Shown here one piece after another: positions 9,600-18,351 of a DNA stretch of 64,000 nucleotides. The stretch's first letter is position 1. Every line of letters starts with the position of its first letter. This DNA comes from Nitrospiraceae bacterium. Its GTDB lineage: Bacteria > Nitrospirota > Thermodesulfovibrionia > UBA6902. Below the pieces are notes generated by a model that saw only the letters and a program-made list of their open reading frames with translations, did no database searches and was not told the DNA's origin. The position numbers and the translations under genes are program-made. The DNA lies in contig CP070632.1 in the NCBI GenBank assembly GCA_020356065.1, positions 183,692 to 247,691 on the forward strand, in the 5' to 3' direction.

Positions 9600-10037
9600 T
9601 TATTTGATATTTAAAGACAATTCTTCAGGGTTCTGCGAACTGTGCGGATGGTCGGCTCCGCGATATACTTTTAATTTTTTGAACTGCTGTCTTCCAAGCG
9701 TGTTTTTTGGAAGCATGCCACGGACCGCGGAATAGATTATTCTTTCAGGAGATTCTTTCATAATATCCCTGGCCGTTTTTGATTTTAAACCGCCGGGATA
9801 CCCTGAATGACGGTAATATGTCTTTTTCTCAAGTTTATTTCCCGTAAACCTGATTTTTTCCACATTTATTATCACAACATAATCACCGGTATCTACATGT
9901 GGGGTAAAAATAGGTTTGTTTTTGCCCCTTATTATTGACGCAACTCGTGCAGCCAGCCTCCCTACTGCCAGCCCGTCAGCATCTATCACATGCCACTTCC
10001 TGATAACATCCGTATTTTTTGCTGATTTTGTTTTCAT
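9600..10037 (-). CDS. rplM: 50S ribosomal protein L13
   Basis: Large-subunit ribosomal protein of 145 residues, normal length. Typical blocks are [15 protein letters not shown] near the N-terminus, [29 protein letters not shown], and [12 protein letters not shown] with [12 protein letters not shown]. First gene of the rplM-rpsI operon, with a strong sigma-70 promoter upstream and aggaaat before the ATG. Confidence 0.98.
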   Translation of the reverse strand: MKTKSAKNTDVIRKWHVIDADGLAVGRLAARVASIIRGKNKPIFTPHVDTGDYVVIINVEKIRFTGNKLEKKTYYRHSGYPGGLKSKTARDIMKESPERIIYSAVRGMLPKNTLGRQQFKKLKVYRGADHPHSSQNPEELSLNIK

Positions 10038-10078
10038 ATTTCCTCGCTATGCTCGTATTAAAAAGAATAGAACATAAC

Positions 10079-10108
10079 ATGATAATGAAAAAATGCTTAA
10101 TTTGTCAA
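10079..10108 (-). promoter_or_regulatory. Sigma-70 promoter of rplM-rpsI
   Basis: On the minus strand the -35 box is a perfect TTGACA (10103-10108), and an 18-base spacer leads to TATCAT (10079-10084), one mismatch from consensus. It sits about 40 bases ahead of the rplM start, as expected for a ribosomal-protein operon. Confidence 0.7.
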
Positions 10109-10153
10109 TACTAATGGAAATAATTACAATATCGGGGTACAAAAATCGTTTAA

Positions 10154-10339
10154 TTAAACCCTGTCACAGGAACGGTGAGAAAGTTTTTCCCAGAAATTCA
10201 TATCAAGCTCGTCTACATATTCATCAATTGAATATTTATTGCTGCATTCCATGCAGCGCAGTGTAACGCCCCTTCAACCGATTTTCAATTCCAGTTTACC
10301 GCTACATTTCCTGCATTTCATGGATGATCTTGTACTCAT
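10154..10339 (-). CDS. Small dual-CXXC protein with in-frame TGA (predicted selenocysteine 22)
   Basis: Reading from ATG 10339 gives 21 residues, a TGA at 10274-10276, then 39 more residues to TAA at 10154-10156: 61 residues in all. The protein has CRKC (Cys9, Cys12) and CMEC (Cys29, Cys32), the layout of a zinc ribbon or redox protein, and a last Cys58 in the C-terminal CDRV. The TGA falls in the sequence IG-U-RGVTLRCMEC; in Cys-containing relatives as I remember them this position is Cys (C-R-x-V-x-x-R-C). A perfect SECIS-like hairpin follows the TGA. Start support is strong: gggagg nine bases upstream and a promoter at 10371-10399. I recall a family named 'dual CXXC motif small (seleno)protein' and infer membership. 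Without Sec insertion the product would be a 21-residue fragment. Function unknown; redox or metal handling is a guess. Confidence 0.8.
10241..10257 (-). promoter_or_regulatory. Candidate bacterial SECIS element
   Basis: On the minus strand GCTGCAT-GGA-ATGCAGC is a perfect 7-bp stem with a 3-base loop starting with two guanines. The loop begins 24 bases after the TGA, inside the distance range usual for bacterial SECIS elements, and apical guanines are typical of them. The hairpin also encodes the CMEC motif, so coding constraint is shared. Confidence 0.7.
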
Positions 10340-10370
10340 GAATAAAAACCTCCCATTTCCAGTTTCATAT

Positions 10371-10399
10371 AGTATAGACCAATTGCATTTAAAAGTTAA
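10371..10399 (-). promoter_or_regulatory. Promoter of the dual-CXXC gene
   Basis: On the minus strand TTAACT (10394-10399), a 17-base spacer and TATACT (10371-10376). Transcription would start near 10364, giving a leader of about 25 bases with the gggagg ribosome site. The gene would be monocistronic. Confidence 0.5.
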
Positions 10400-10550
10400 T
10401 TTTTCTGAAGTGGCATTGGCTTCTGAGATATTCCCATTTGAAAATTCATGCCTTCGACCGCTGGCGGGTGATGTACTTTGGCAATTAAATTGCATATAAA
10501 TCGTTAGAATTATTTCTATACATTTCAATTTAATTTATATATATTTATGG

Positions 10551-10625
10551 TTGACAAATTATATATAATTAGGCATTTATTTTATTATGAATCTCTCTGA
10601 AATTATATTCCGGAAAGAGATTCAT
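10551..10625 (+). promoter_or_regulatory. Upstream region of the kinase operon: TTGACA box and a 10-bp inverted repeat
   Basis: A perfect TTGACA at 10551-10556 lies 132 bases before the kinase start; its -10 partner is poor (cattta at 17 spacing). Downstream, ATGAATCTCT (10587-10596) and AGAGATTCAT (10616-10625) form a perfect 10-bp inverted repeat with a 19-base interior, followed by a run of six T at 10630-10635. It may be an operator or an attenuator for the downstream signalling genes. The rest of 10400-10687 shows nothing else. Confidence 0.45.
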
Positions 10626-10687
10626 CTCATTTTTTATTGTGCATTAATAACATCAAGGCCATTAATCAGTGAAAAGGATAGAATGAT

Positions 10688-12817
10688 ATGAGTATTAGTC
10701 AGCACCATTCAGTCGCTTTGCTGATCTCATCTGCTTCATTTTTACTGTTGGGCCTGTTTGTTCTTTTTAAAGCTCCCCGCAAGCATATACATAAGGTTTT
10801 TTCATTTTACGCACTGTGTGTTGTCCTGTGGAGCTCTGGGCAGGCATACCTCAGCAGCACCACCAGTTCTGCCGGGTATATGATCGCCATTGTTCTTCTC
10901 ACGTCAGGAACCATTTTCATTGCTCCGGCCTTTGTCCATTTCATATGTTCATTACTCAGGCTTCGTAGATTAAAGAGCAGACTGCTGACCGCGCTTTACG
11001 TAATCAGCTGTTTCCTTCTGCTTGCGGTCACACCTGCATTGATTAAACCAGGCAGTAAGATAATGAGCTTCAGTATGAGCAGCTATCTTTTTTTCACAAC
11101 CATTTTTTTCTGGACAGGCTGTGTTGTTTACGGATTTATTCTCCTATTAAAGTCATATGTTCGCTCAACAGGCTTGAGAAGAAAACAGTTGACGTTACTG
11201 GTAACAGGATCGCTTCTCGGATACTCTGGCGGGACGACAAACCTGCTTAACACTCTGGGTCCTGATAGTTTCCCGATTAGTCCTTTTGCCACATACGCTG
11301 TTCCGCTATATGGGGGCATCATTGCGTATGCCATATTCCGCTATCGTTTTTTAGGGATTAATATTCCTCTGAAAAGGGGTATGGCATATTCCTTTTCAGC
11401 AGGCCTTCTAATGGGACTTTTTGTCATACTGGTCTTATCAATAACTAATACACTGTCGGTGTATACGAAGGTTGACTCGTTTAAAATCAGTCTTTTGTCT
11501 GCCGGTATTATTGCATTTCTTTTTAATCCTCTCAGGAACCGGATTCAGGTATTAATTGATAAAATATTCTATAAGAAGACGTATAACTATTACTCCATTC
11601 TTAAGAAAATCAATGCCAGACTTTCTTCAATATTTGACCTGAAGGAGATTTGTGACATCATCGGGAATGAGGTCTGTGCTGTCATGGGCTTAAGGAACAT
11701 GTATGTACTGTCATACGTTCCGAAAGCAGGTTACAGGGTGATAAGCAGATCATCTATAAAACCCTCCATGAGAAAAGAATGCAAGGAAGGCGGGGATATT
11801 CATGCCAATGGCCTGAATCCTGATCAGTCACTGGACATAGCACGATACTGGCTTAATTCCAGAGATATTATTTTAAACGGTGAACAGTCCGGTCTGGCCG
11901 GATATATTGCACCTGAACAACTGGAGAGCATTCACCTTGCATTCAAGCTATTTAACGGGGAGGTAATGGTCCCTGTAATGATAGACAATAAACCTTCCTT
12001 TCTTCTCATGATCGGCGAGAAAATGTCCTGTGAATTTTTCACTAGAGAGGATATTTCTCTGCTGGGTACAATATCGGAGCAGATGGCTGTTGCAGTGAAA
12101 CATTCAGAACTATACAAGGACAAGGTGCATTCAGAAAGGCTGGCATCTATTGGCATGATGTCAGCCACATTTGCGCATGAAATCCGAAATCCTCTCACTT
12201 CATTAAAAACGTTTGCCCAGCTTATGCCAGAAAAATATAATGACAGTGAATTCAGAGATACCTTTTCAAAAATCGTTGAGGGAGAAATTGAAAAAATAGA
12301 TCGCCTTATTAAAGACCTGCTTGACTTTTCCATTCATAAACAGGCATCGCGTATTGACCATTTCAATATTGTGTCTCTGGTAGATGAGACCATTGACTAT
12401 GTTAAAGAGAAGGCCCCTGATAATATGAAAAGCATAACTGTACAGAAAAAATATAATGAGAGTGAAATACTCATGACAGGCGATGCATCCAAACTTAACC
12501 AGGCGTTTGTAAATATAATAACAAACGGATATCAGGCAATGCACGGCGAAGGGCAGCTGATTGTTGATATCAATCCAAAAGGGAAAAATGTGGAAGTTGT
12601 CATATCCGATACGGGAGAAGGTATAGAACCTGAGAGTATGGACAGAATATTCGATCCTTTCGTGACCTCCAAAGAGATGGGCATCGGTCTTGGTCTGGCC
12701 ATCAGTAAACGAATTATTGAAGACCATAACGGAGAGTTGCATGTAATAAGTTCTGTATCGGAAGGTACGAGCTTCACGATCACACTCCCTGTACAGAATG
12801 GTTCACAAATATTATAA
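10688..12817 (+). CDS. Membrane sensor histidine kinase (multi-TM, GAF, HisKA, HATPase)
   Basis: A 709-residue inner-membrane kinase. The first ~290 residues hold about seven or eight hydrophobic helices, resembling the N-terminus of PrsK-like kinases. A GAF-type sensor domain spans roughly 300-480. The dimerisation domain follows with the H box ASIGMMSATFAHEIRNPLTS (phosphoryl acceptor His497). The ATPase domain is intact: N box NIITNGYQAM, G1 DTGEGIEP, F box FDPFVTSK, G2 GIGLGLAISK. It is followed after 73 bases by a second kinase and then a REC-HD-GYP regulator, which is the likely phosphorylation partner. The signal sensed is unknown. Confidence 0.92.
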   Translation: MSISQHHSVALLISSASFLLLGLFVLFKAPRKHIHKVFSFYALCVVLWSSGQAYLSSTTSSAGYMIAIVLLTSGTIFIAPAFVHFICSLLRLRRLKSRLLTALYVISCFLLLAVTPALIKPGSKIMSFSMSSYLFFTTIFFWTGCVVYGFILLLKSYVRSTGLRRKQLTLLVTGSLLGYSGGTTNLLNTLGPDSFPISPFATYAVPLYGGIIAYAIFRYRFLGINIPLKRGMAYSFSAGLLMGLFVILVLSITNTLSVYTKVDSFKISLLSAGIIAFLFNPLRNRIQVLIDKIFYKKTYNYYSILKKINARLSSIFDLKEICDIIGNEVCAVMGLRNMYVLSYVPKAGYRVISRSSIKPSMRKECKEGGDIHANGLNPDQSLDIARYWLNSRDIILNGEQSGLAGYIAPEQLESIHLAFKLFNGEVMVPVMIDNKPSFLLMIGEKMSCEFFTREDISLLGTISEQMAVAVKHSELYKDKVHSERLASIGMMSATFAHEIRNPLTSLKTFAQLMPEKYNDSEFRDTFSKIVEGEIEKIDRLIKDLLDFSIHKQASRIDHFNIVSLVDETIDYVKEKAPDNMKSITVQKKYNESEILMTGDASKLNQAFVNIITNGYQAMHGEGQLIVDINPKGKNVEVVISDTGEGIEPESMDRIFDPFVTSKEMGIGLGLAISKRIIEDHNGELHVISSVSEGTSFTITLPVQNGSQIL

Positions 12818-12890
12818 TATAGATATTAAACCTCAGATTGCTGCCATATATCAGTTGGTACGGTATCATATTGTTTGTGAAAGATAAATC

Positions 12891-14927
12891 ATGGAGTTAC
12901 TGGCATTATTAAGCAAAAACGAGAAAATGATTCTCGAGGTCAAAGCTGCCCTCAAAAAGTATACAGTCTATCCTCTAAAAACACTGGATGAACTGGAAGA
13001 TCTTAACAGCAATATACCTCTTAACCTGGTTCTTATGGACACTGACTGCCTTGGCTTGACTGAGCTGAGGGAATTCCTCGACCGGTTTGATGATGGCATG
13101 GCCGTCATTATTACCCGTGATAATATCAGATGTGATGTTCTCAATCTGCCAAATAGTGTAATCAGCAGTATTTCAGCGGGGGCCACAGGGGATTCATTTC
13201 TTATGAGTGTTGAGAAAGCACTTGAAAAACAGAAACTCAGGCGCAGATTAAAATTATTGAAACAGTCAGGCAGATCCATCCCCCCCTCATATGATCAGGG
13301 GTTCGGTGTACAAAAACCGGACAGGTCGGCCGACGTTTCTGAACCACTGACGACCGGCAGAGTAATTCACGAAAAAATAATAGTTAACTTTGCGAGGATG
13401 TTGACTGCCAGTTTTGACATGAGAAAGCTCCTTGACACCTTTATGGATTCAGTCATGGAAATAGCCAGGGTAAGCAGGATGTCCGTCCTGCTCAGGAACA
13501 AACAGGGATTTTATGTAAAAACCCACTACGGCCTGGACCCCTATATAGCAGACAACATGAGAATCTCAAGGGACAGTGCACTTGTTTCCTGGCTCGCAAA
13601 GACGGGAAGGATTATTCATAAACCGGCAAACTTTGTCGATTCTTCCGATGTTGATGTCAGCAGTGACATGGAAGCCCTGCAATGCACCGTTTCATTTCCC
13701 ATGATATACAAGGGTAAGTTAATCGGTATATTTAACATAGACAGCAAGGTGACTGAGGAACCCTTTCATAAAGAAGAACTGGAAATGATATATGTGCTGT
13801 GCAACTATCTGGCTGCTGCTGTAAAGGATATCGATGTGTATCATCAGATGTGGTATCAGAAAGAGTTTACAAAAAACATCTTATTGAGCATGAACAGCGG
13901 AATGATAGCAATTGACAGAGATGAAGCAATCACTTTTTTTAATAAACAGGCTTCAGAAATTCTTGCCATCGATGCTGAGAACATGATAGGGAAAAACACG
14001 AGGGCTCTGCCCTACCCTTTGGGAGATATTCTTTTGAGAACCATGGTGGCCGGAACATCATACAGCAGGTACGAAGTGGAGATGGCCACCGGGGAACTAA
14101 CTCTTGGCATCAACAGTTACCGGTTACAGGATGAACACAATATCCCTACAGGTGCCGGCATTATTTTTTCAGACATATCTGATTCAAAAAAACTGGCTGA
14201 ACAGAACAACAGGACAGCGAAACTTGAGGCGGTTAATAATCTGGTGGCAAAAATTGCTCATGAGGTCCGAAATCCCCTTACATCCATTCAGACATATATA
14301 CAACTTCTGAGCGACAAGCTTACTGATGATGATCTTCATAACTTCTATCTCTCAACAGTCAGAGACTCAATTAATAAACTCACGGGTCTCATTGACAAGC
14401 TGGTGAGCTTCTCAAGTTCTGAAAACTACAATATGAAGCATTATGATGTGAATGTCTTTATTAATGAATCCTTTGAATTTCTCTTAAGAAACCTTCCCGT
14501 ATCTCACAGGTTGTCAAAAATATTATCCGATACTCATCTGACCATCAATATTGATAAACGTCAGATGCTAAAAGCCATATATTATATTATTTTAAACATC
14601 ATTGATATGACCCCCGAGGGAACCCTGATTCGGATCGGCACATACGGTACTAAACCGGAAGAACCTTTCCTGGAAATATCCATTGAATTCACTCAGACAG
14701 GCACAGCCGTCAAGGATAAGAAAGCATTGTTAAAACCGTTACTTGATATAGAACATCTCGGGACAGAACTGAACATCCCGATCAGTCATAAAATTATTGA
14801 AGCACATGAGGGCAGTCTTGATTTACGGTCATTTGATAAATTGCATTCCTTTATCATTAAATTACCTCTTGTAGAGCGGAGAGACGCTCAGGTTTCTTCT
14901 GAAGAAGGATGGGTACGTGGACAATAA
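12891..14927 (+). CDS. Soluble histidine kinase-like protein with degenerate ATPase domain
   Basis: A 678-residue protein without clear membrane segments. Residues 1-110 look like a degenerate receiver (LVLMDTDCLGLTEL). A GAF domain lies at about 165-310, a PAS domain at about 320-435 (MNSGMIAIDRDEAITFFN), then HisKA with VAKIAHEVRNPLTSIQTYIQ (His457). The C-terminal domain aligns with HATPase but has lost key residues: the first N-box Asn is Tyr, the G1 DxGxG is replaced by QTGTAV, and the G2 GxGxGL by HLGTELNIP. It may be a phosphotransfer or regulatory partner of the preceding kinase rather than an active kinase. Its end overlaps the next gene by 11 bases. Confidence 0.85.
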   Translation: MELLALLSKNEKMILEVKAALKKYTVYPLKTLDELEDLNSNIPLNLVLMDTDCLGLTELREFLDRFDDGMAVIITRDNIRCDVLNLPNSVISSISAGATGDSFLMSVEKALEKQKLRRRLKLLKQSGRSIPPSYDQGFGVQKPDRSADVSEPLTTGRVIHEKIIVNFARMLTASFDMRKLLDTFMDSVMEIARVSRMSVLLRNKQGFYVKTHYGLDPYIADNMRISRDSALVSWLAKTGRIIHKPANFVDSSDVDVSSDMEALQCTVSFPMIYKGKLIGIFNIDSKVTEEPFHKEELEMIYVLCNYLAAAVKDIDVYHQMWYQKEFTKNILLSMNSGMIAIDRDEAITFFNKQASEILAIDAENMIGKNTRALPYPLGDILLRTMVAGTSYSRYEVEMATGELTLGINSYRLQDEHNIPTGAGIIFSDISDSKKLAEQNNRTAKLEAVNNLVAKIAHEVRNPLTSIQTYIQLLSDKLTDDDLHNFYLSTVRDSINKLTGLIDKLVSFSSSENYNMKHYDVNVFINESFEFLLRNLPVSHRLSKILSDTHLTINIDKRQMLKAIYYIILNIIDMTPEGTLIRIGTYGTKPEEPFLEISIEFTQTGTAVKDKKALLKPLLDIEHLGTELNIPISHKIIEAHEGSLDLRSFDKLHSFIIKLPLVERRDAQVSSEEGWVRGQ

Positions 14928-15939
14928 CGATAAAATTCTTGTCATCGATGATGAACTTGCTCCACGAGAATCAATACGTATGGTATTAAAGGACCACTAT
15001 CATGTGTTAACCGCTTCAGGTGCGGGAGAAGGACTGGATATAATGAGCAGGGACCCCGTTGATCTGGTAGTGATGGATATTAAAATGCCGAAAATGGACG
15101 GAATTACTGCGTTGCAGCAGATCAAAAGCACACATCCTGATACGGAAGTCATACTTCTCACCGCTTATGCAAGTCTTGAAACTGCCAGAGATGCGATCCG
15201 CTTCGGTGCTTTTGATTACCTGATAAAACCTTTTGACAAAGATGATGTCATAATGATCGTTGAGAAGGGACTTGAGAAGAGACGCACCAATGCCGGCCTC
15301 AGACTGGAACGAGATACACTGCTGGACAAGACATCCAGGCTGGAAAGTCAGATCAATGAGGCCCGCTCAAACATTATGAATTATTATGATGGAACGGTTA
15401 AAGCCCTGATTTACACTATTGACGCCAAAGATCATTACACATTTAATCACTCCAACAGGGTTGCTGAGCTGGCATCAGCCATGGCTAAGGTAATTGGTGT
15501 GCCACAGACGACGATCAAGGGACTAGAGCACGCTGCCTCAATTCATGATATTGGGAAAATAGGAATTGATGAGAGCATTCTCAGGAAAAAAGGACGCCTC
15601 TCGCCGGAGGAATACGAAGAAGTGAAAAACCATCCTGCAATCGGAGCAAGGATCGTAAAGTCCGTGCCCTTTCTTGAAGATGCGGTACCGGTAATTCTTT
15701 ATCATCATGAACGGTTTGATGGTAACGGTTATCCTGAAGGATTCAGGAGCACGCAGATCCCTTTAACCGCCAGAATCGTTCTCGTTGCTGACGCGATTGA
15801 TGCGATGATGAGTGACAGACCATACAGAAAAGCATTACCGATTGAACAGGTTATGAGCGAACTAAAAAATAACTCAGGCACCCAGTTTGATCCGGTTATT
15901 ACGAGCCTTGTGTTAAACGGTGACGTTCCCCTTCAGTAA
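14917..15939 (+). CDS. Response regulator with HD-GYP c-di-GMP phosphodiesterase domain
   Basis: A 340-residue cytoplasmic output protein. The receiver domain (about 1-120) has the acidic pair in VIDDE, phosphoacceptor Asp54 in VMDIKMPKMDG, and the Lys of LIKPFDK. After a short coiled linker an HD-GYP domain follows: HSNRVAELA, HDIGKIGI, and the signature HHERFDGNGYPEG, with KNHPAIGARIV typical of active c-di-GMP phosphodiesterases. Starts at GTG 14917 with gaaggatgg upstream, overlapping the kinase gene. It would convert kinase signalling into lower c-di-GMP; a PilZ receptor is encoded at 31344. Confidence 0.94.
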   Translation: MDNNDKILVIDDELAPRESIRMVLKDHYHVLTASGAGEGLDIMSRDPVDLVVMDIKMPKMDGITALQQIKSTHPDTEVILLTAYASLETARDAIRFGAFDYLIKPFDKDDVIMIVEKGLEKRRTNAGLRLERDTLLDKTSRLESQINEARSNIMNYYDGTVKALIYTIDAKDHYTFNHSNRVAELASAMAKVIGVPQTTIKGLEHAASIHDIGKIGIDESILRKKGRLSPEEYEEVKNHPAIGARIVKSVPFLEDAVPVILYHHERFDGNGYPEGFRSTQIPLTARIVLVADAIDAMMSDRPYRKALPIEQVMSELKNNSGTQFDPVITSLVLNGDVPLQ

Positions 15940-16037
15940 AAGTATCCTGTGCAGTTATCCGCTTCTTATAAAAATTCCGAACCATGATTATTTCTTCCCT
16001 CCGCTACTAACCGTAACATTTATTAGATAAGACATGC

Positions 16038-16163
16038 GTGCTAAAAAAACTTATTCATCGATACCTTAGTGACAGCTATCAAAAACACTCTGTAATATCA
16101 TGTTTATAAGCAGTAACAATGAATATAATCAATCTTATGGCATTAAATAAGTTTTTTTAGCAC
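16038..16163. repeat. Palindromic element: 18-bp perfect arms, 90-nt interior
   Basis: GTGCTAAAAAAACTTATT at 16038-16055 is repeated as its exact reverse complement at 16146-16163, with 90 bases between. It lies between two convergent genes, fills about half of the 267-base gap 15940-16206, and contains no ORF. No target-site duplication is evident. It could be a MITE-like or REP-like element, or a bidirectional terminator; it resembles the element at 50596-50747 in plan. Confidence 0.8.
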
Positions 16164-16206
16164 AGACGTCCTGAAAAAAAATGTACGAATACCATGGACT
16201 GGCTTA

Positions 16207-18351
16207 CTATAACATGCTGATAGCCTGATAATACTTCTGGTTGTTTATTGAAGTGTTATAAAAATACTGACGTAACACGGTATGTAAGGGGTGGTCTATT
16301 TGTTGGGCGAGTTCCTTTCTGATATGCTTACTTGTCTCCTTGTGCCTGGGCAGGTCTGCAATCAGTTTTTCAGCTTCTTCCAGACTTATCACATCCTCTT
16401 TTACTTTTTTTATAAAGGCTGCAAGCTGAGCACCGTTTCTGTCCTTCTTATTACCCGACTGTTCTTCTACGAGTTGAATTAATTCATCAAGCCTGATTTT
16501 CAGGTTCGGATCATCATACGTAAGGTCTGCTGACACATCGTCTATATAATTGCTGACTTCATTATTAATCCTGCTCAGCCTTGACCGGATATCTTCCGTG
16601 ATGAGTTTGGCTCCGTTGCCCTGAATGAAAATCACAGTATTGGCTCTCATCATGATATTGGGTATTTCCCTCTGTAAATCCTGTACTGATTTGATCATTG
16701 AGTCTGGAATTTCACCATGATTCCATGGTTGTGCCAACTCACTTTCTTTCAATTTCTGTGCTATCGGAAGAACATACTTAACATATAGGCCCGGCTTTCC
16801 CATCTCATTCACCTGATGTGCCAATTCCATAACTGCATCAGGGTTAAAGGGGAATATCTCCACATACTGTAACAGACTGTTAAATGTGCGACTGTAATTG
16901 AGCATTCCTTTGCTGTATGGCGCCAGCCTGCGATTCAGACTGGCATACTTGGCCGCAGCTTCGGCTGCATTGAAGTAAGCATTATCAGGAATTATGTCAA
17001 TATATCCATTTTTCTGGTAGTTTTCAAAAAATTCAAGGTATTGAAGCAATGCGGCCTCGGTCTTGATGACCTTGTCTGAGTAATCCCGGATATCCGTCTC
17101 TGAAATTCCCTTTTCATAATAATATGCACTCCATAACGACAGTTCAACAACTGAGCTCCACAGACTGTGCATCGCAGACACATAGTCCTTGCGTTGAGCA
17201 AAACCATGCTTTACCCACTGGTCCACCCTGATGTCCGCATCAGCCAGTTGATCAAATAATGTTATGGCCTTATCAATAGTAAGGTTTCCATCTTCTGCTG
17301 ATAACGTAGCGAATACATTGTCACGCTCAATGTCCTTTGGTTCGGGCAATCTGGAATAAGCAAAACTTATCAAATCTAGATAGTCACTTAAAACTGCCGC
17401 CTTTCCCTGACTCGTATTCGCTGATTCATAAGCAAGATTGTAATAAAGCCTGGAATTCGAAAAAGCCTCCCCTGCCTTAGCTGATGGGCCTGCGTCGTTC
17501 AGGGTCTTTTGTGTTTCAAAACGATACTGTTCAGCTTCAAGGAAAATGACAGTATAAAAAAGATTATTTGAGTCTGATTTCGGTCCTGTCATGCGGTTTA
17601 CTACAGTTTTTACCGTATCTGAGTAACCATTCTCAAGAGTTAGCCTGTCCTTCAATGCGAGAATAACCGCTCCTAGGGAACCTACATTGCGCAGTTTGCA
17701 CTGAATAATAGCCTTTGTTATGATCAGATTGGCAATATTTTCATACAGATAGGGCATGCTATATGCAAAATCTTTCATGGATACAGGGGTAGTAGGGACT
17801 TTCAGCACCGTGTTTTCCTCTTCATGGGGAAGCACGATGTTAAGCCATATTTTAAAAATATTTTTTACGAAATTTCCGCTTGCAACATCCATATCCGTTC
17901 CATCAATTGCAAGAGCATCGTACGCATGAATAAAGCGGTACCAGAAATCTATATCAGATTTATCAATCTTTCCCTTAAGCACTTCAATCACTCTGATTGA
18001 TTCATTTAATCTGAACTTGTCACCGCTTGTAATGTAAAGTATCAGTTCAGCAACTGCCAGGCGTTTATACCTGTTTTCATGATATGGAAATCTACCGCCT
18101 TCGTTTTCGACAGCACCTGCGTTTTCTGAAGTACCAAAAAGTCTGTTGTTCCATGTATCGGCATATTGAGTCAGACTCTCACCAAACTGCTGTTCCTGAT
18201 CACTGATCCAGGAAGTAAGCTCATCCTCATCCCAGTAGGTAAGTTCATAGGCATGATCCAGGTATATGTCCCATTTCGACTGATCGCTGTCAGTTTGAGC
18301 ATATAATTGACTGCTGATAAAAAAGATGAATACAATTATTACTTTTTTCAT
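16207..18351 (-). CDS. Exported protein of unknown function, 714 residues
   Basis: Not recognised. It begins with a signal peptide (MKKVIIVFIFFISSQLYAQ) and is otherwise hydrophilic and almost wholly helical, with many Tyr/Ala/Leu repeats suggestive of a TPR- or solenoid-like periplasmic scaffold, but no repeat consensus is clean enough to name. No catalytic motif or cysteine pattern stands out. It is the last gene of a three-gene operon and its start overlaps the preceding stop by four bases (ATGA). The partners, a TonB-like membrane-anchored protein and a lipoprotein, suggest an envelope-spanning complex. Confidence 0.75.
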   Translation of the reverse strand: MKKVIIVFIFFISSQLYAQTDSDQSKWDIYLDHAYELTYWDEDELTSWISDQEQQFGESLTQYADTWNNRLFGTSENAGAVENEGGRFPYHENRYKRLAVAELILYITSGDKFRLNESIRVIEVLKGKIDKSDIDFWYRFIHAYDALAIDGTDMDVASGNFVKNIFKIWLNIVLPHEEENTVLKVPTTPVSMKDFAYSMPYLYENIANLIITKAIIQCKLRNVGSLGAVILALKDRLTLENGYSDTVKTVVNRMTGPKSDSNNLFYTVIFLEAEQYRFETQKTLNDAGPSAKAGEAFSNSRLYYNLAYESANTSQGKAAVLSDYLDLISFAYSRLPEPKDIERDNVFATLSAEDGNLTIDKAITLFDQLADADIRVDQWVKHGFAQRKDYVSAMHSLWSSVVELSLWSAYYYEKGISETDIRDYSDKVIKTEAALLQYLEFFENYQKNGYIDIIPDNAYFNAAEAAAKYASLNRRLAPYSKGMLNYSRTFNSLLQYVEIFPFNPDAVMELAHQVNEMGKPGLYVKYVLPIAQKLKESELAQPWNHGEIPDSMIKSVQDLQREIPNIMMRANTVIFIQGNGAKLITEDIRSRLSRINNEVSNYIDDVSADLTYDDPNLKIRLDELIQLVEEQSGNKKDRNGAQLAAFIKKVKEDVISLEEAEKLIADLPRHKETSKHIRKELAQQIDHPLHTVLRQYFYNTSINNQKYYQAISML

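Noticed and set aside
10274..10528. An 84-residue minus-strand frame ending at the TGA
   Set aside because: Its first 63 residues lie upstream of the promoter and ribosome site of the dual-CXXC gene and look non-coding; the real start is ATG 10339 and the TGA is read as Sec.
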